This document shows positions 1-8,318 of a stretch of 39,889 nt of DNA, piece by piece; position 1 is the first letter of the stretch, and every line of letters begins with the position of its first letter. Source of the DNA: an uncultured Merdimonas sp. (GTDB lineage: Bacteria > Bacillota > Clostridia > Lachnospirales > Lachnospiraceae). A program made the position numbers and the translations under genes. The stretch spans positions 1 to 39,889 of the forward strand of contig CALWAV010000094.1 in assembly GCA_944375745.1 (NCBI GenBank). The letters run 5' to 3'. The notes under the pieces were generated by a model. The model had not been told where the DNA came from. It did no database searches and saw nothing but the letters and a program-made list of their open reading frames with translations.

Positions 1-39
1 TATACTATAAGTAAATGCAAAGAACAAGACTCGGATTTT

Positions 40-363
40 CAGAGGCCGACAGGAATAGGACGTCACCGACTGAGAGCGTCCTTGGGAAGAGAAAATTTTG
101 GGAACACTTGGGAGCAGATCGTCTGAACAGGCAGAAGCAGTGAAGCAGAAGCCAAAAGTAGGGCGGTACGGCAGCCTCCGTTACGGGCAAGAGTGGGAAA
201 GTGAGCCGATATCCGCATCTGAATATCTCCGAGATATACCGGACAGACAGAAAGTGGATAAAAGCGGACGCTTTTCAATGCGGGTGGTACCGCGGGATTT
301 TTATCAATGTGAAATAAGAACCCCGTCCCGGAATAGAAATATTCCGGGACGGGGATTTTTTTG
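40..363 (+). promoter_or_regulatory. T-box riboswitch leader of the AspRS-gatCAB operon
   Basis: The T-box core GGGTGGTACCGCGGG lies at 282-296 and is followed by an intrinsic terminator. The CGTCCC in the terminator's 5' arm (324-329) can instead pair with the T-box core to form the antiterminator, as in the known mechanism. The CCGTTACGGG hairpin near 179-188 followed by GAGTGG fits the conserved mid-leader region. A -10-like TATACT at 1-6 suggests that transcription starts near base 12, with the -35 outside the window. Two GAAC tetranucleotides (102-105 and 125-128) each hold overlapping GAA (Glu) and AAC (Asn) triplets. The second, near the 3' base of the probable stem I, is the better specifier candidate. 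The left edge of the leader is approximate. Confidence 0.88.
321..363 (+). terminator. T-box terminator hairpin
   Basis: A perfect 14-bp stem (321-334 with 341-354) with loop AGAAAT is followed by a run of seven Ts. It is the terminator half of the T-box switch and lies 55 bases before the AspRS start codon. Confidence 0.92.
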
Positions 364-417
364 TGCCGATTCCACAAAAGCTGCTCCGCCCGGAAGAACA
401 GAAAGGAGCCAAAGCAT

Positions 418-1749
418 ATGGAATTTATGACAGGAATCAAAGAAAAGGAAACATTGGGACTGACAGCGTTTACTGCTGCAGACATGGAAGGAAAAACCGT
501 AAAAACGGAAGGAACGATCCACACAATCCGCGATATGGGTGAGGTGGCCTTCGTAATTCTGCGGAGCCGGGAAGGACTTCTGCAGTGTGTGTATGAGGAA
601 GGCGTCACAGGCTTTGACCTGAAGACCCTGAAAGAAGGCGCCTGCGTGGAGGCGGAAGGAACAGTCCGCAGAGAAGAGAGAGCGCCCCATGGAGTGGAAC
701 TTCGTTTAACCGGGATCACGGTGCTCTCTGAACCGGCAGCTCCCCTTCCTCTTGCCATTTCCAAATGGAAGCTGAATACTTCCCTGGAAGCAAAATTGAA
801 CATGAGATCCATATCCTTAAGGAACATCCGGGAGCGCGCCAAATTCCGGATTCAGGAAGGCATTGTGCGGGGATTCCGGGATTTCCTGTACAGCCAGGGC
901 TTTACAGAGATCCACACACCGAAGATTGGAGCCAAGGGAGCAGAAGGCGGTTCCAACCTGTTCCGTCTGGATTATTTCCATCATCCGGCAGTGCTGGCTC
1001 AGAGCCCGCAGTTTTACAAGCAGATGATGGTAGGCGTTTTTGACAGGGTATTTGAGACAGGTCCTGTTTTCCGCGCCGAAAAGCACAACACCAAGCGCCA
1101 TCTGAACGAATATACCAGCCTGGATTTTGAGATGGGCTATATCGACAGCTTTGAAGATATTATGGCCATGGAGACCGGATTCCTGCAGTATATGCTGGCT
1201 CTTCTGGAAAAGGAATACGCGCCGGAGCTGAAAATTCTCGATATCACGCTGCCGAAGGCAGACAAGATTCCGGCGGTGCGCTTCGACGAAGCAAAACAGC
1301 TGGCCTCTGAAAAATATGGCCATAAAATCCGCAACCCCTATGACCTGGAGCCGGAAGAAGAAGTTCTGATCGGACGGTATTTCCAGGAAGAGTACGGTTC
1401 TGATTTTGTATTTGTAACCCATTATCCGTCCAAGAAGCGTCCCTTCTACGCCATGGACGACCCGGCAGATCCGAAGTTTACCTTAAGCTTTGACCTCCTG
1501 TATAAGGGACTGGAGATCACCACAGGCGGCCAGAGAATTCACGACTATCAGATGCTTCTCGACAAGATTGCGGCCAGAGGCATGACAGAGGAAGGCATGG
1601 AGCAGTATCTGGATACCTTCAAGTACGGCATGCCGCCCCACGGGGGCCTTGGCATCGGCCTGGAGCGTCTGACCATGAAGCTGGTGGGCGAGGACAACGT
1701 GCGCGAGACGACGCTGTTCCCGAGAGACTTAAGCAGACTGGAGCCTTAG
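418..1749 (+). CDS. aspS: Aspartate--tRNA(Asp/Asn) ligase, archaeal-type, probably non-discriminating
   Basis: Class II aminoacyl-tRNA synthetase of 443 residues, the size of the short archaeal-type AspRS rather than the roughly 590-residue bacterial form with its GAD insertion. An N-terminal OB-fold anticodon-binding domain (about residues 20-105) precedes the catalytic core. Class II motif 2 begins FRAEKHNT near residue 218, and motif 3 (GLGIGLERL) lies near 410. The signature QRIHDY is typical of AspRS, not AsnRS. The start at 418 is chosen because GAAAGGAG lies 10 bases upstream; the frame is open further 5' but there it overlaps the terminator. Next to gatCAB, it most likely charges both tRNA(Asp) and tRNA(Asn) with Asp, and GatCAB then amidates Asp-tRNA(Asn). 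The non-discriminating character is inferred from type and context. Confidence 0.9.
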   Translation: MEFMTGIKEKETLGLTAFTAADMEGKTVKTEGTIHTIRDMGEVAFVILRSREGLLQCVYEEGVTGFDLKTLKEGACVEAEGTVRREERAPHGVELRLTGITVLSEPAAPLPLAISKWKLNTSLEAKLNMRSISLRNIRERAKFRIQEGIVRGFRDFLYSQGFTEIHTPKIGAKGAEGGSNLFRLDYFHHPAVLAQSPQFYKQMMVGVFDRVFETGPVFRAEKHNTKRHLNEYTSLDFEMGYIDSFEDIMAMETGFLQYMLALLEKEYAPELKILDITLPKADKIPAVRFDEAKQLASEKYGHKIRNPYDLEPEEEVLIGRYFQEEYGSDFVFVTHYPSKKRPFYAMDDPADPKFTLSFDLLYKGLEITTGGQRIHDYQMLLDKIAARGMTEEGMEQYLDTFKYGMPPHGGLGIGLERLTMKLVGEDNVRETTLFPRDLSRLEP

Positions 1750-1811
1750 CGCAGGCAATGAGCAGTGCAGCAGGGATTGTAAATTAGTGGAAGGAAAGGA
1801 GAACACAGATT

Positions 1812-2105
1812 ATGGCAAACATCATTTCAGATGAAACTATGGAATACGTAGGAATTCTGGCAAAGCTGGAGCTGTCCGACGCGGAAAAGGAAGCGGCGAA
1901 GCGTGACATGGGACGGATGCTGGATTATATCGATAAATTAAACGAGCTGGATACGTCGGGCGTGGAGCCCATGTCCCATGTGTTCCCGGTAAGCAATGTC
2001 TTCCGGGAGGATGTGGTGGAAAACGGCGACGAGCATGAGAAAATGCTGGTGAACGCGCCGAAGGTCAAAGACGGCATGTATCAGGTGCCGAAGACGGTAG
2101 AGTAG
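1812..2105 (+). CDS. gatC: Asp/Glu-tRNA amidotransferase subunit C
   Basis: 97 residues, the normal GatC length. The sequence shows the N-terminal helix pattern (LAKLELSD), the [16 protein letters not shown] region and the [14 protein letters not shown] segment that wraps around the GatA/GatB interface. GatC stabilises the heterotrimer and has no catalytic role. The start has GGAAAGGAG upstream. It is the second gene of the T-box operon, 62 bases after aspS and 11 bases before gatA. Confidence 0.93.
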   Translation: MANIISDETMEYVGILAKLELSDAEKEAAKRDMGRMLDYIDKLNELDTSGVEPMSHVFPVSNVFREDVVENGDEHEKMLVNAPKVKDGMYQVPKTVE

Positions 2106-2116
2106 GAGGCGGCAGT

Positions 2117-3580
2117 ATGGAATGGATGGAAATGACAGCTGCAGAGCTGGGAAAGAAGATTCGGGCAGGAGAGCTTACAGCGGTGGACGCCGCAAAGGCA
2201 GCCCTTGAAAAGATAAAGGAAAAGGATGAGGAGCTGAACTGCTTTGTGACGGTGGATGAGGAGGATGCGCTTGCAAGAGCCGCCAGGGTTCAGGAGAAGA
2301 TTGAGAGCGGAGAGCTGACCGGTCCGCTGGCAGGCGTGCCGGTGGCGGTCAAGGATAACATCTGCACGGAAGGCGTGCTGACCACCTGCTCTTCGAAGAT
2401 TCTGTACAACTTTAAGCCCACCTATTCGGCGGAAGCAGCCCTGCGGCTGGAGCAGGCGGGCATGGTCATGATTGGAAAGACTAACATGGACGAATTTGCC
2501 ATGGGAAGCACTACGGAGACCTCCTTTTTCGGTCCCACTCGCAATCCCTGGAATACAGAGCATGTGCCGGGCGGTTCCTCCGGCGGTTCCTGCGCAGCGG
2601 TGGCTGCGGGCGAGTGCAGCTGCGCATTGGGTTCCGATACGGGCGGTTCCATCCGCCAGCCCAGTTCCTTCTGCGGCGTGACGGGACTGAAGCCCACCTA
2701 TGGAACTGTATCCCGGTATGGACTGATTGCCTACGGCTCCTCTCTGGATCAGATTGGACCCATCGCCAGAGACGTGACGGACTGCGCTCTGCTGCTGGAG
2801 GCCATTGCTTCCCACGATAAAAAAGACAGCACGTCTATCGCCCGTGAAAGCTATGACTTTACTTCAGCGCTAAAGGATGATGTAAAGGGGATGCGTATCG
2901 GTATTCCCCGTGATTATTTCGGGGACGGACTGGATCCGGAGGTGGCGGCGGCTGTCCGCGGCGCGGCAGAAGCGCTCAAAGACCGAGGAGCAGTCGTGGA
3001 GGAATTTGATCTAAGCCTGGTAGATTACGCGATTCCGGCCTACTACGTCATCGCTTCGGCGGAGGCCAGCTCCAACCTGGCCCGTTTTGACGGAGTAAAG
3101 TACGGATACCGGGCGGAGGAATATGAGGGACTCCACAACATGTACAAGAAATCCCGTTCCGAGGGCTTCGGCGAGGAAGTGAAGCGCCGTATCATGCTGG
3201 GCTCCTTCGTGTTAAGCTCCGGCTACTATGACGCATACTATCTGAAAGCGCTTCGGACCAAGGCGCTGATCCGCCAGGCTTTTGACCGGGCGTTTGAGAA
3301 ATACGATGTGATTCTTGGACCTGCGGCTCCCACTACAGCGCCCAAGCTTGGAGAATCCTTAAGCGATCCGCTGAAAATGTATCTGGGTGATATTTATACG
3401 ATCTCCGCAAACCTGGCCGGCCTTCCGGGCATCTGCCTGCCCTGTGGAACGGACAGCCAGGGGCTGCCCATCGGTCTGCAGCTTCTGGGAGACTGTTTCC
3501 AGGAAAATAAAATCATTCAGGCAGCCTATACCTACGAATGTGTCCGCGGGCGTTTTCCCCTTGCGGGACAGCAGCAGTAA
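2117..3580 (+). CDS. gatA: Asp/Glu-tRNA amidotransferase subunit A (amidase)
   Basis: 487 residues, full length for GatA. It releases ammonia from glutamine (or asparagine) for transfer to misacylated tRNA. The amidase-signature region GGSSGGS...DTGGSIRQP is intact, and the Ser-cisSer-Lys triad reads as Lys79 (AVKDNI), Ser154 and Ser178, the same numbers I recall for the S. aureus enzyme. A strong AGGAGG precedes the ATG. Cytosolic; forms GatCAB with its neighbours. An in-frame reading without internal stops and the complete C-terminus (FPLAGQQQ) argue that it is functional. Confidence 0.95.
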   Translation: MEWMEMTAAELGKKIRAGELTAVDAAKAALEKIKEKDEELNCFVTVDEEDALARAARVQEKIESGELTGPLAGVPVAVKDNICTEGVLTTCSSKILYNFKPTYSAEAALRLEQAGMVMIGKTNMDEFAMGSTTETSFFGPTRNPWNTEHVPGGSSGGSCAAVAAGECSCALGSDTGGSIRQPSSFCGVTGLKPTYGTVSRYGLIAYGSSLDQIGPIARDVTDCALLLEAIASHDKKDSTSIARESYDFTSALKDDVKGMRIGIPRDYFGDGLDPEVAAAVRGAAEALKDRGAVVEEFDLSLVDYAIPAYYVIASAEASSNLARFDGVKYGYRAEEYEGLHNMYKKSRSEGFGEEVKRRIMLGSFVLSSGYYDAYYLKALRTKALIRQAFDRAFEKYDVILGPAAPTTAPKLGESLSDPLKMYLGDIYTISANLAGLPGICLPCGTDSQGLPIGLQLLGDCFQENKIIQAAYTYECVRGRFPLAGQQQ

Positions 3581-3598
3581 CGAAAGGAGTGGAAGACA

Positions 3599-5029
3599 AT
3601 GAGTAAGCAGTATGAGACCGTGATCGGTCTGGAAGTTCATGTGGAGCTGGCTACGAAGACGAAGATTTTCTGCTCCTGCAGCACGGAGTTCGGAGGAGCG
3701 CCCAACACCCACACCTGCCCGGTGTGCACCGGCATGCCCGGTTCCCTTCCGGTGCTGAACAAAAAGGTCGTGGAATATGCCATGGCAGTGGGGCTGGCTA
3801 CCAACTGCCAGATTACCCGCCACTGCAAATTTGACCGGAAAAACTATTTTTATCCGGATAACCCCCAGAACTATCAGATTTCCCAGCTTTACGCGCCTAT
3901 CTGCCGGAACGGCTATGTGGAGATCGAGACGGAGAACGGCAGCAAGAAGATCGGCATCCATGAGATTCATATGGAGGAGGACGCCGGAAAGCTGATTCAC
4001 GATGAATGGGAGGACTGCTCCCTGGTGGACTATAACCGGAGCGGCGTGCCGCTGATTGAGATTGTGTCCGAGCCGGATATGCGCAGCGCCGAGGAGGTCA
4101 TCGCCTATCTTGACAAGCTCCGCCTGATCATTCAGTATCTGGGCGCTTCCGACTGCAAGCTGCAGGAGGGTTCCATGCGTGCGGACGTGAACCTGTCTGT
4201 CCGGGAGGTAGGAGCAAAGGAATTCGGCACCCGTACGGAAATGAAAAACCTGAACTCCTTTAAGGCTATCGGCCGTGCCATCGAGGGCGAGCGTGCCCGC
4301 CAGATCGAACTTCTGGAGGAAGGAAAACAGGTGATTCAGGAGACCAGACGCTGGGACGACAATAAGGAAGCGTCCCATGCCATGCGTTCCAAGGAAGACG
4401 CCCAGGACTACCGCTATTTCCCGGAGCCGGACCTGGTTCCCGTGGATATCAGCGAGGAATGGATCGAGGAAGTGCGCTCCCGCCAGCCGGAGCTGCGCAC
4501 GGAAAAACTGATCCGTTATAAAGAAGAATTTGACATTCCGGAATACGACGCGAAGATTTTGACCAGCTCCAAGCAGATGGCAGATCTGTTTGAGGCGGCC
4601 ACAGCCCTCTGCGGAAAGCCGAAGAAGGTGTCAAACTGGCTGATGGTAGAGACCATGCGTCTCTTAAAGGAGAACGGCCAGGAGCCGGAGGACCTGAAAT
4701 TTTCCCCGGAGCATCTGGCAAAGCTGGTGGAGCTGGCAGACGCCGGAACCATCAACAGTACAGTGGCCAAGGAAGTCTTCGAGCACATCTTCTATGAGGA
4801 CATCGATCCGGAAGCCTACGTGGAAGAGAAGGGCTTAAAGACTGTAAACGATGAAGGCGCCCTGCGGGAGACCATTGAGCGCGTCATTGCTGCAAATCCC
4901 CAGTCCGTAGCAGATTATAAGGGCGGCAAGGAAAAGGCCCTGGGCTTCCTGGTGGGCCAGACCATGAAAGAGATGAAAGGCAAGGCAAACCCTGCCATGG
5001 TAAATCAGATTTTGAAAGAACTGTTGTAG
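3599..5029 (+). CDS. gatB: Asp/Glu-tRNA amidotransferase subunit B
   Basis: 476 residues, standard GatB length. GatB binds the misacylated tRNA, phosphorylates the Asp or Glu side chain with ATP and receives ammonia through a tunnel from GatA. Visible family blocks are the start ETVIGLEVHVEL, the HTCPVCTGMPGSLPVLN segment, the KFDRKNYFYPD block, and a C-terminal YqeY/tail domain (about residues 330-476) that recognises the tRNA elbow. GAAAGGAG precedes the ATG, 18 bases after the gatA stop. It is the last recognised gene of the operon; a large hairpin with a short T-run follows at 5101-5214. Confidence 0.95.
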   Translation: MSKQYETVIGLEVHVELATKTKIFCSCSTEFGGAPNTHTCPVCTGMPGSLPVLNKKVVEYAMAVGLATNCQITRHCKFDRKNYFYPDNPQNYQISQLYAPICRNGYVEIETENGSKKIGIHEIHMEEDAGKLIHDEWEDCSLVDYNRSGVPLIEIVSEPDMRSAEEVIAYLDKLRLIIQYLGASDCKLQEGSMRADVNLSVREVGAKEFGTRTEMKNLNSFKAIGRAIEGERARQIELLEEGKQVIQETRRWDDNKEASHAMRSKEDAQDYRYFPEPDLVPVDISEEWIEEVRSRQPELRTEKLIRYKEEFDIPEYDAKILTSSKQMADLFEAATALCGKPKKVSNWLMVETMRLLKENGQEPEDLKFSPEHLAKLVELADAGTINSTVAKEVFEHIFYEDIDPEAYVEEKGLKTVNDEGALRETIERVIAANPQSVADYKGGKEKALGFLVGQTMKEMKGKANPAMVNQILKELL

Positions 5030-5100
5030 AATACAGAAATTCACAGACCTGCCCAGTCCTTCGGAATCAGGAGCCATGAAGAAACAGTACAATACTTGAG

Positions 5101-5214
5101 AAAGAGCGGCTGAAGATTTTATCGATTCAGGTTTTCTGCTGACCGCGTGTCCGTGAAACGTCCGAACACAGGCAGCAGAAACCGGAATCCCAGAAATCCT
5201 CCACCGCTCTTTTT
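5101..5214. other. Long imperfect hairpin downstream of gatB
   Basis: A 112-base imperfect inverted repeat. Outer arms AAAGAGCGG (5101-5109) and CCGCTCTTT (5204-5212) pair perfectly. Further in, GATTT/AAATC, GATTC/GAATC, GG/CC and a 9-bp TTTCTGCTG/CAGCAGAAA helix (5133-5141 with 5173-5181) stack, then a short GTGT/ACAC helix caps it. Five Ts at 5210-5214 make it a possible terminator for the gat operon. It is far longer than a normal intrinsic terminator, so it could also be a structured RNA or a small palindromic mobile relic. No convincing protein is encoded here. The remaining gap to 5299 shows nothing else. Confidence 0.6.
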
Positions 5215-5299
5215 CTAATCTGCTGTTCACTTGATGCTTTATTCTAGCCAGAAACACTGATGTCTGTATATAGAAAAAGGCACAAATTCAATCGGCTGA

Positions 5300-5500
5300 T
5301 TAAAGTTTGGTTACGTTGGTAGCCTGTGGTCCCTTTTCGCCCTCTACGACGTCAAATTCTACGGCCTGGCCCTCTTCCAGAGACTTGAAACCGTCCATGT
5401 TGATGCCGGAGTAGTGCACGAATACGTCATTTCCCTGCTCATCGGAAATAAATCCGTATCCCTTCTGGTTGTTGAACCACTTCACTGTACCCTTGTTCAT
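5300..5500 (-). CDS. Cold-shock family RNA chaperone
   Basis: 66 residues, a single cold-shock (OB-fold) domain. The RNP1 motif (KGYGFIS) and RNP2 motif (VFVHYS) that contact single-stranded RNA are intact. The start is the ATG whose codon ends at 5500, with CGGAGG upstream; an upstream in-frame ATG at 5566 would add 22 non-homologous residues and bury the ribosome site. Such proteins melt RNA secondary structure and act as transcription antiterminators or translation aids. It has a promoter at 5604-5632 and a leader of about 95 nt with two hairpins. No paralogue-specific feature allows a CspA/B/C/D assignment. Confidence 0.93.
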   Translation of the reverse strand: MNKGTVKWFNNQKGYGFISDEQGNDVFVHYSGINMDGFKSLEEGQAVEFDVVEGEKGPQATNVTKL

Positions 5501-5538
5501 TTTTATGATACCTCCGAAAAATAAAATAAATAGTGAAG

Positions 5539-5593
5539 CGCCGGCAGAAACCGGCGTAAGGTACATCGGAAAACCTGTTTTGTCAGGTCTTCC
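5539..5593 (-). promoter_or_regulatory. Structured 5' leader of the cold-shock gene
   Basis: Two hairpins lie in the leader: CGCCGG/CCGGCG (5539-5544 with 5551-5556) and GGAA.ACCTG/CAGGT.TTCC (5568-5593). Cold-shock mRNAs often have leaders whose folding changes with temperature. That role here is inference. Confidence 0.5.
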
Positions 5594-5603
5594 GACTGGC
5601 TAT

Positions 5604-5632
5604 AGCGTATCACAAAGCAGATATACTGTCAA
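5604..5632 (-). promoter_or_regulatory. Sigma-A promoter of the cold-shock gene
   Basis: On the minus strand TTGACA (5627-5632) is followed after 17 bases by TACGCT (5604-5609), preceded by TG one base upstream (extended -10). It is the only good promoter match upstream of csp. Confidence 0.65.
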
Positions 5633-5699
5633 TTCAAAATCCGGTCTGATTTTATGAGAAAATGCATAAAAATCAATAAGAAAAATAATTTGGACATTC

Positions 5700-6731
5700 A
5701 TGAAAAAACAGAAAGTTTTGCGAAGGCTTGTCCTGGCGGGAATGATGACGGTGATGTGTACGGCGGCAGTTCTTCTGAAGCGGGAGAAAGAGCCGTTTTT
5801 TCTTCTGCCCTCATTGACGGAAGAGGTGGAAGAGGATTTTATTAAATGGGTAGATTTCAACGTGACAGCCGAGGCGCTGGACAGAGCCTATGAGTATGAT
5901 AAAAACACCTGGGGGAGCCGGGTGCATCTGAACTGGATTGAGCTGCTGGCCTATACGGCGGCCCATACAGGAGGAGATTTTTCAAAAGAAAGCCGGGTAA
6001 ACGAATATATGGACAGCGCCGCGGAAGCTCTGCTGGACGGAAAAAGTATGGAGGAGCTGGCCGGAGAAATGAAATATTATGATTATTATCTGGAAGCCTA
6101 TACAGCTGTTCTTGGAGGCATGGTGGGAGAATATCAGATTCAGGAACCGGCAGGGGAAGGAGAGGAGCCGGTCTGGGTGCGTCATTACGGGCTGAAAGCC
6201 TTTCATCCTATCGCGAAAGGCTTTCCTTACAGCGATTATGATGATTTTGGCGTGTCCAGGAGCTATGGTTACAAAAGACAGCATCTGGGACATGATATGA
6301 TGGGCCAGACCGGAACGCCGGTCATTGCAGTGGAATCGGGAGTCGTGGAAGCCCTTGGCTGGAATCAGTACGGCGGCTGGCGGATCGGAATCCGGAGCTT
6401 TGATAAAAAGAGGTACTATTATTACGCACATCTGAGAAAAGGCTTTCCTTACGCGCTGGATCTGGAGGAAGGAAGCATCGTGCAGGCTGGAGATGTGATT
6501 GGTTATATGGGCAGAACCGGTTACAGTGCCGCAGAAGATGTGAACAACATTGATGAACCCCACCTGCATTTTGGCATTCAGCTGATTTTCGATGAATCTC
6601 AGAAGGAGGGAAATTCAGAGATTTGGATTGACTGCTATCAGATTGTCCGTTTCCTTTATCAGAACCAGAGTGAATGCGTGCGCAACGATGAGACAAAGGA
6701 ATGGAGCCGGAAGTATCAGATGACAGATTGA
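5700..6731 (+). CDS. Membrane-anchored M23 (LytM-type) metallopeptidase
   Basis: 343 residues. A short basic start and hydrophobic segment (about residues 8-25) make an uncleaved anchor or signal peptide; the rest is extracytoplasmic. Residues 30-160 are of no family I recognise. The C-terminal domain is M23: HLGHD gives zinc ligands His195 and Asp199, His244 (YAHL) and His288 are catalytic-site histidines, and HLHFG supplies His290. All key residues are present, so activity on peptidoglycan cross-bridges is likely. The ATG at 5700 has no recognisable Shine-Dalgarno in the AT-rich stretch before it, so translation may be weak or need another signal. It diverges from csp and seems monocistronic. 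Confidence 0.85.
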   Translation: MKKQKVLRRLVLAGMMTVMCTAAVLLKREKEPFFLLPSLTEEVEEDFIKWVDFNVTAEALDRAYEYDKNTWGSRVHLNWIELLAYTAAHTGGDFSKESRVNEYMDSAAEALLDGKSMEELAGEMKYYDYYLEAYTAVLGGMVGEYQIQEPAGEGEEPVWVRHYGLKAFHPIAKGFPYSDYDDFGVSRSYGYKRQHLGHDMMGQTGTPVIAVESGVVEALGWNQYGGWRIGIRSFDKKRYYYYAHLRKGFPYALDLEEGSIVQAGDVIGYMGRTGYSAAEDVNNIDEPHLHFGIQLIFDESQKEGNSEIWIDCYQIVRFLYQNQSECVRNDETKEWSRKYQMTD

Positions 6732-6833
6732 CTTTTGAAATGCATTTGATTACACTGATGGTAATGAAAAAACAGCGCTCTGTCTGCTGGGCGTACGGGC
6801 GCTGTGATGATATGCAAAGGAGCGGATAAAGAG

Positions 6834-7706
6834 ATGCTGGGAGAGTGTCATGCCCATATTATCATGGACGGGAAAAACTATAAGGCAGCCGTGAGCCTGC
6901 ATAAAAACGGCGTGGCAGACGGACCAATCCGGGAGCACCTGGAGGCCTGGCAGCAGGCGGGCGTCACCTTTGTCAGAGATGGAGGAGATGCTCTGGGAGT
7001 ATCGGTCCGGGCCAGGGAGCTGGCGCCGGAGTATGGGATAGATTACCGGACTCCGGTTTTCGCGATCCATAAGAAGGGACATTATGGCGGAATTGTGGGA
7101 CATGCCTTCTGTGACAGAAAGGAATACAGGGAGCTGGTGCTGCGGGCCAAAAGAGAAGGGGCAGACTTCATTAAGATCATGATCAGCGGCATAATGGAAT
7201 TCGATCAGTTCGGCGTTTTGAATGAGGAGGGACTGGCCGGAGAGGAAATCCGGGAAATGATTGAGACAGCCCATGATATGGGAATGAAAGTCATGGCCCA
7301 TGGAAATGGCAACGGCCCTGTGAGAGCAGCCATAGAGGCGGGTCTTGATACGCTGGAGCATGGAAATTATCTGGAGCAGGATACCCTTGATATGCTGGCG
7401 GAGAGCCATACTATCTGGGTTCCGACTCTGGCCCCCACAGGCAATCTGCTGGGAACCGGCCGTTATCCGGATGAAGAAGTGGAAAAAATTCTCCGGCGCC
7501 AGATGAACTGTATCCGGCATGTATTTGACAAAGGAGGGCGCCTGGGCCTTGGAAGTGATGCCGGTGCCTGGATGGTTCCCCATGGACAGGGGCTTTTGGA
7601 TGAATATGCCTGGATGAAGCAGGCGGTGGGACCGGAGAATACGGCAGAGCTGGATCAAAGACTGAGCGCTTCGGAGAAATGGATTAAAAAAGAGATGAAG
7701 CGTTAG
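6834..7706 (+). CDS. Metal-dependent amidohydrolase-family enzyme
   Basis: 290 residues, a TIM-barrel amidohydrolase. Metal-site residues are readable in order: His6 and His8 (HAH) on strand 1, Lys114 in FIKIMISG (probable carboxylated bridging lysine), His156, His176 (LEHGN) and the catalytic Asp242 (GSDAGA). These enzymes hydrolyse amides, imides or dipeptides such as proline dipeptides and imidazolonepropionate. The substrate cannot be read from sequence. The start at 6834 is preferred because AAAGGAG sits 11 bases before it; a GTG at 6804 is in frame but has no ribosome site. It starts at the first metal-binding strand, so there is no separate N-terminal beta domain, a compact form. Confidence 0.85.
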   Translation: MLGECHAHIIMDGKNYKAAVSLHKNGVADGPIREHLEAWQQAGVTFVRDGGDALGVSVRARELAPEYGIDYRTPVFAIHKKGHYGGIVGHAFCDRKEYRELVLRAKREGADFIKIMISGIMEFDQFGVLNEEGLAGEEIREMIETAHDMGMKVMAHGNGNGPVRAAIEAGLDTLEHGNYLEQDTLDMLAESHTIWVPTLAPTGNLLGTGRYPDEEVEKILRRQMNCIRHVFDKGGRLGLGSDAGAWMVPHGQGLLDEYAWMKQAVGPENTAELDQRLSASEKWIKKEMKR

Positions 7707-7721
7707 AAAGGGCTTCATCTC
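7692..7721 (-). terminator. Intrinsic terminator of the Cys4 membrane-protein gene
   Basis: A perfect 10-bp stem (GAGATGAAGC with GCTTCATCTC) is followed on the minus strand by six Ts (plus-strand A-run at 7686-7691). On the plus strand no T-run follows, so it mainly serves the minus-strand gene that ends at 7776. It overlaps the 3' end of the amidohydrolase gene. Confidence 0.75.
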
Positions 7722-7775
7722 ATAAGATCCTGTGGAAAACTGGCAGGATGCACAGACCGCTATGGCGTCATGGCC

Positions 7776-8234
7776 CTACAGCTCTTCTCTGCAGAAATAG
7801 CAGGTATAGTTTTTCGGATCAGAATGTTTCGGGATCAGATTGTCGGCTCCGCAGTAACCACAGTGGCAGACCTGTTTTCCATCCGGAACAGGCATCCATT
7901 CCTCATACCGTTCACCGGCATTGCGGGCGGGGCGGTAAGGCTTTGTGGGCTCGATGAAAGTACGTGTCTCCAGAGGCTGTTCCGCCTGTGCGGCGGCCGG
8001 AGAAGAAGTATAAATCATCTGTTCGGAATCTGTCTTTTTTGCCTGCTTTCTCGTCTGCTTCTTCCAGGCTGTTTTCTGAGCCGGTTTTGGGGCGCGGGGA
8101 GTCCTGGAAGGCGCAGGCCTTTCCGGCATATCCGTCCGGGCAGTGAAAGGAGGGGTACGGCGCTGCTGGTTTTTCTTTTTGCTGCTTTGCACGACTGCTA
8201 TGATTATGATGATAAAAACAATAATTTCTAACAT
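7776..8234 (-). CDS. Membrane-anchored protein with C-terminal four-cysteine motif, function unknown
   Basis: 152 residues, no family recognised. Residues 1-16 are an almost pure Ile/Val/Ala membrane segment with a run of six isoleucines. Residues 18-110 are a basic, Pro/Lys/Arg/Gln-rich, probably disordered linker, and residues 123-152 hold CHCGYCG...CYFCREEL. The two CxxC pairs about 20 residues apart look like a zinc ribbon. The start at 8234 has AAGGAG at the right distance. With this short N-terminus the zinc-ribbon end probably lies in the cytoplasm. It diverges from truA and has its own terminator. The coding frame is supported by the ribosome site, the terminator and the Cys pattern. 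Confidence 0.75.
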   Translation of the reverse strand: MLEIIVFIIIIIAVVQSSKKKNQQRRTPPFTARTDMPERPAPSRTPRAPKPAQKTAWKKQTRKQAKKTDSEQMIYTSSPAAAQAEQPLETRTFIEPTKPYRPARNAGERYEEWMPVPDGKQVCHCGYCGADNLIPKHSDPKNYTCYFCREEL

Positions 8235-8318
8235 GATTTTCTCCTTACGGGTATGGATGCAACAGATCATTCTAAACTCTATGATACACGAAAATACAGG
8301 AAAGGGAAAGTGCAATTT

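Noticed and set aside
63..842. Minus-strand and plus-strand frames across the leader (63-842 and 98-430)
   Set aside because: They cover the T-box RNA and its terminator, which explain the sequence better. No ribosome site supports them.
4835..5257. 140-codon minus-strand frame over the gatB end and the long hairpin
   Set aside because: No ribosome site and no family; half of it is antisense to gatB and the rest is the inverted repeat.
6771..6803. ACAGCGC/GCGCTGT repeat before the amidohydrolase gene as a terminator of the M23 gene
   Set aside because: The 7-bp stem has a 19-base loop and no T-run, so it is not a convincing terminator.
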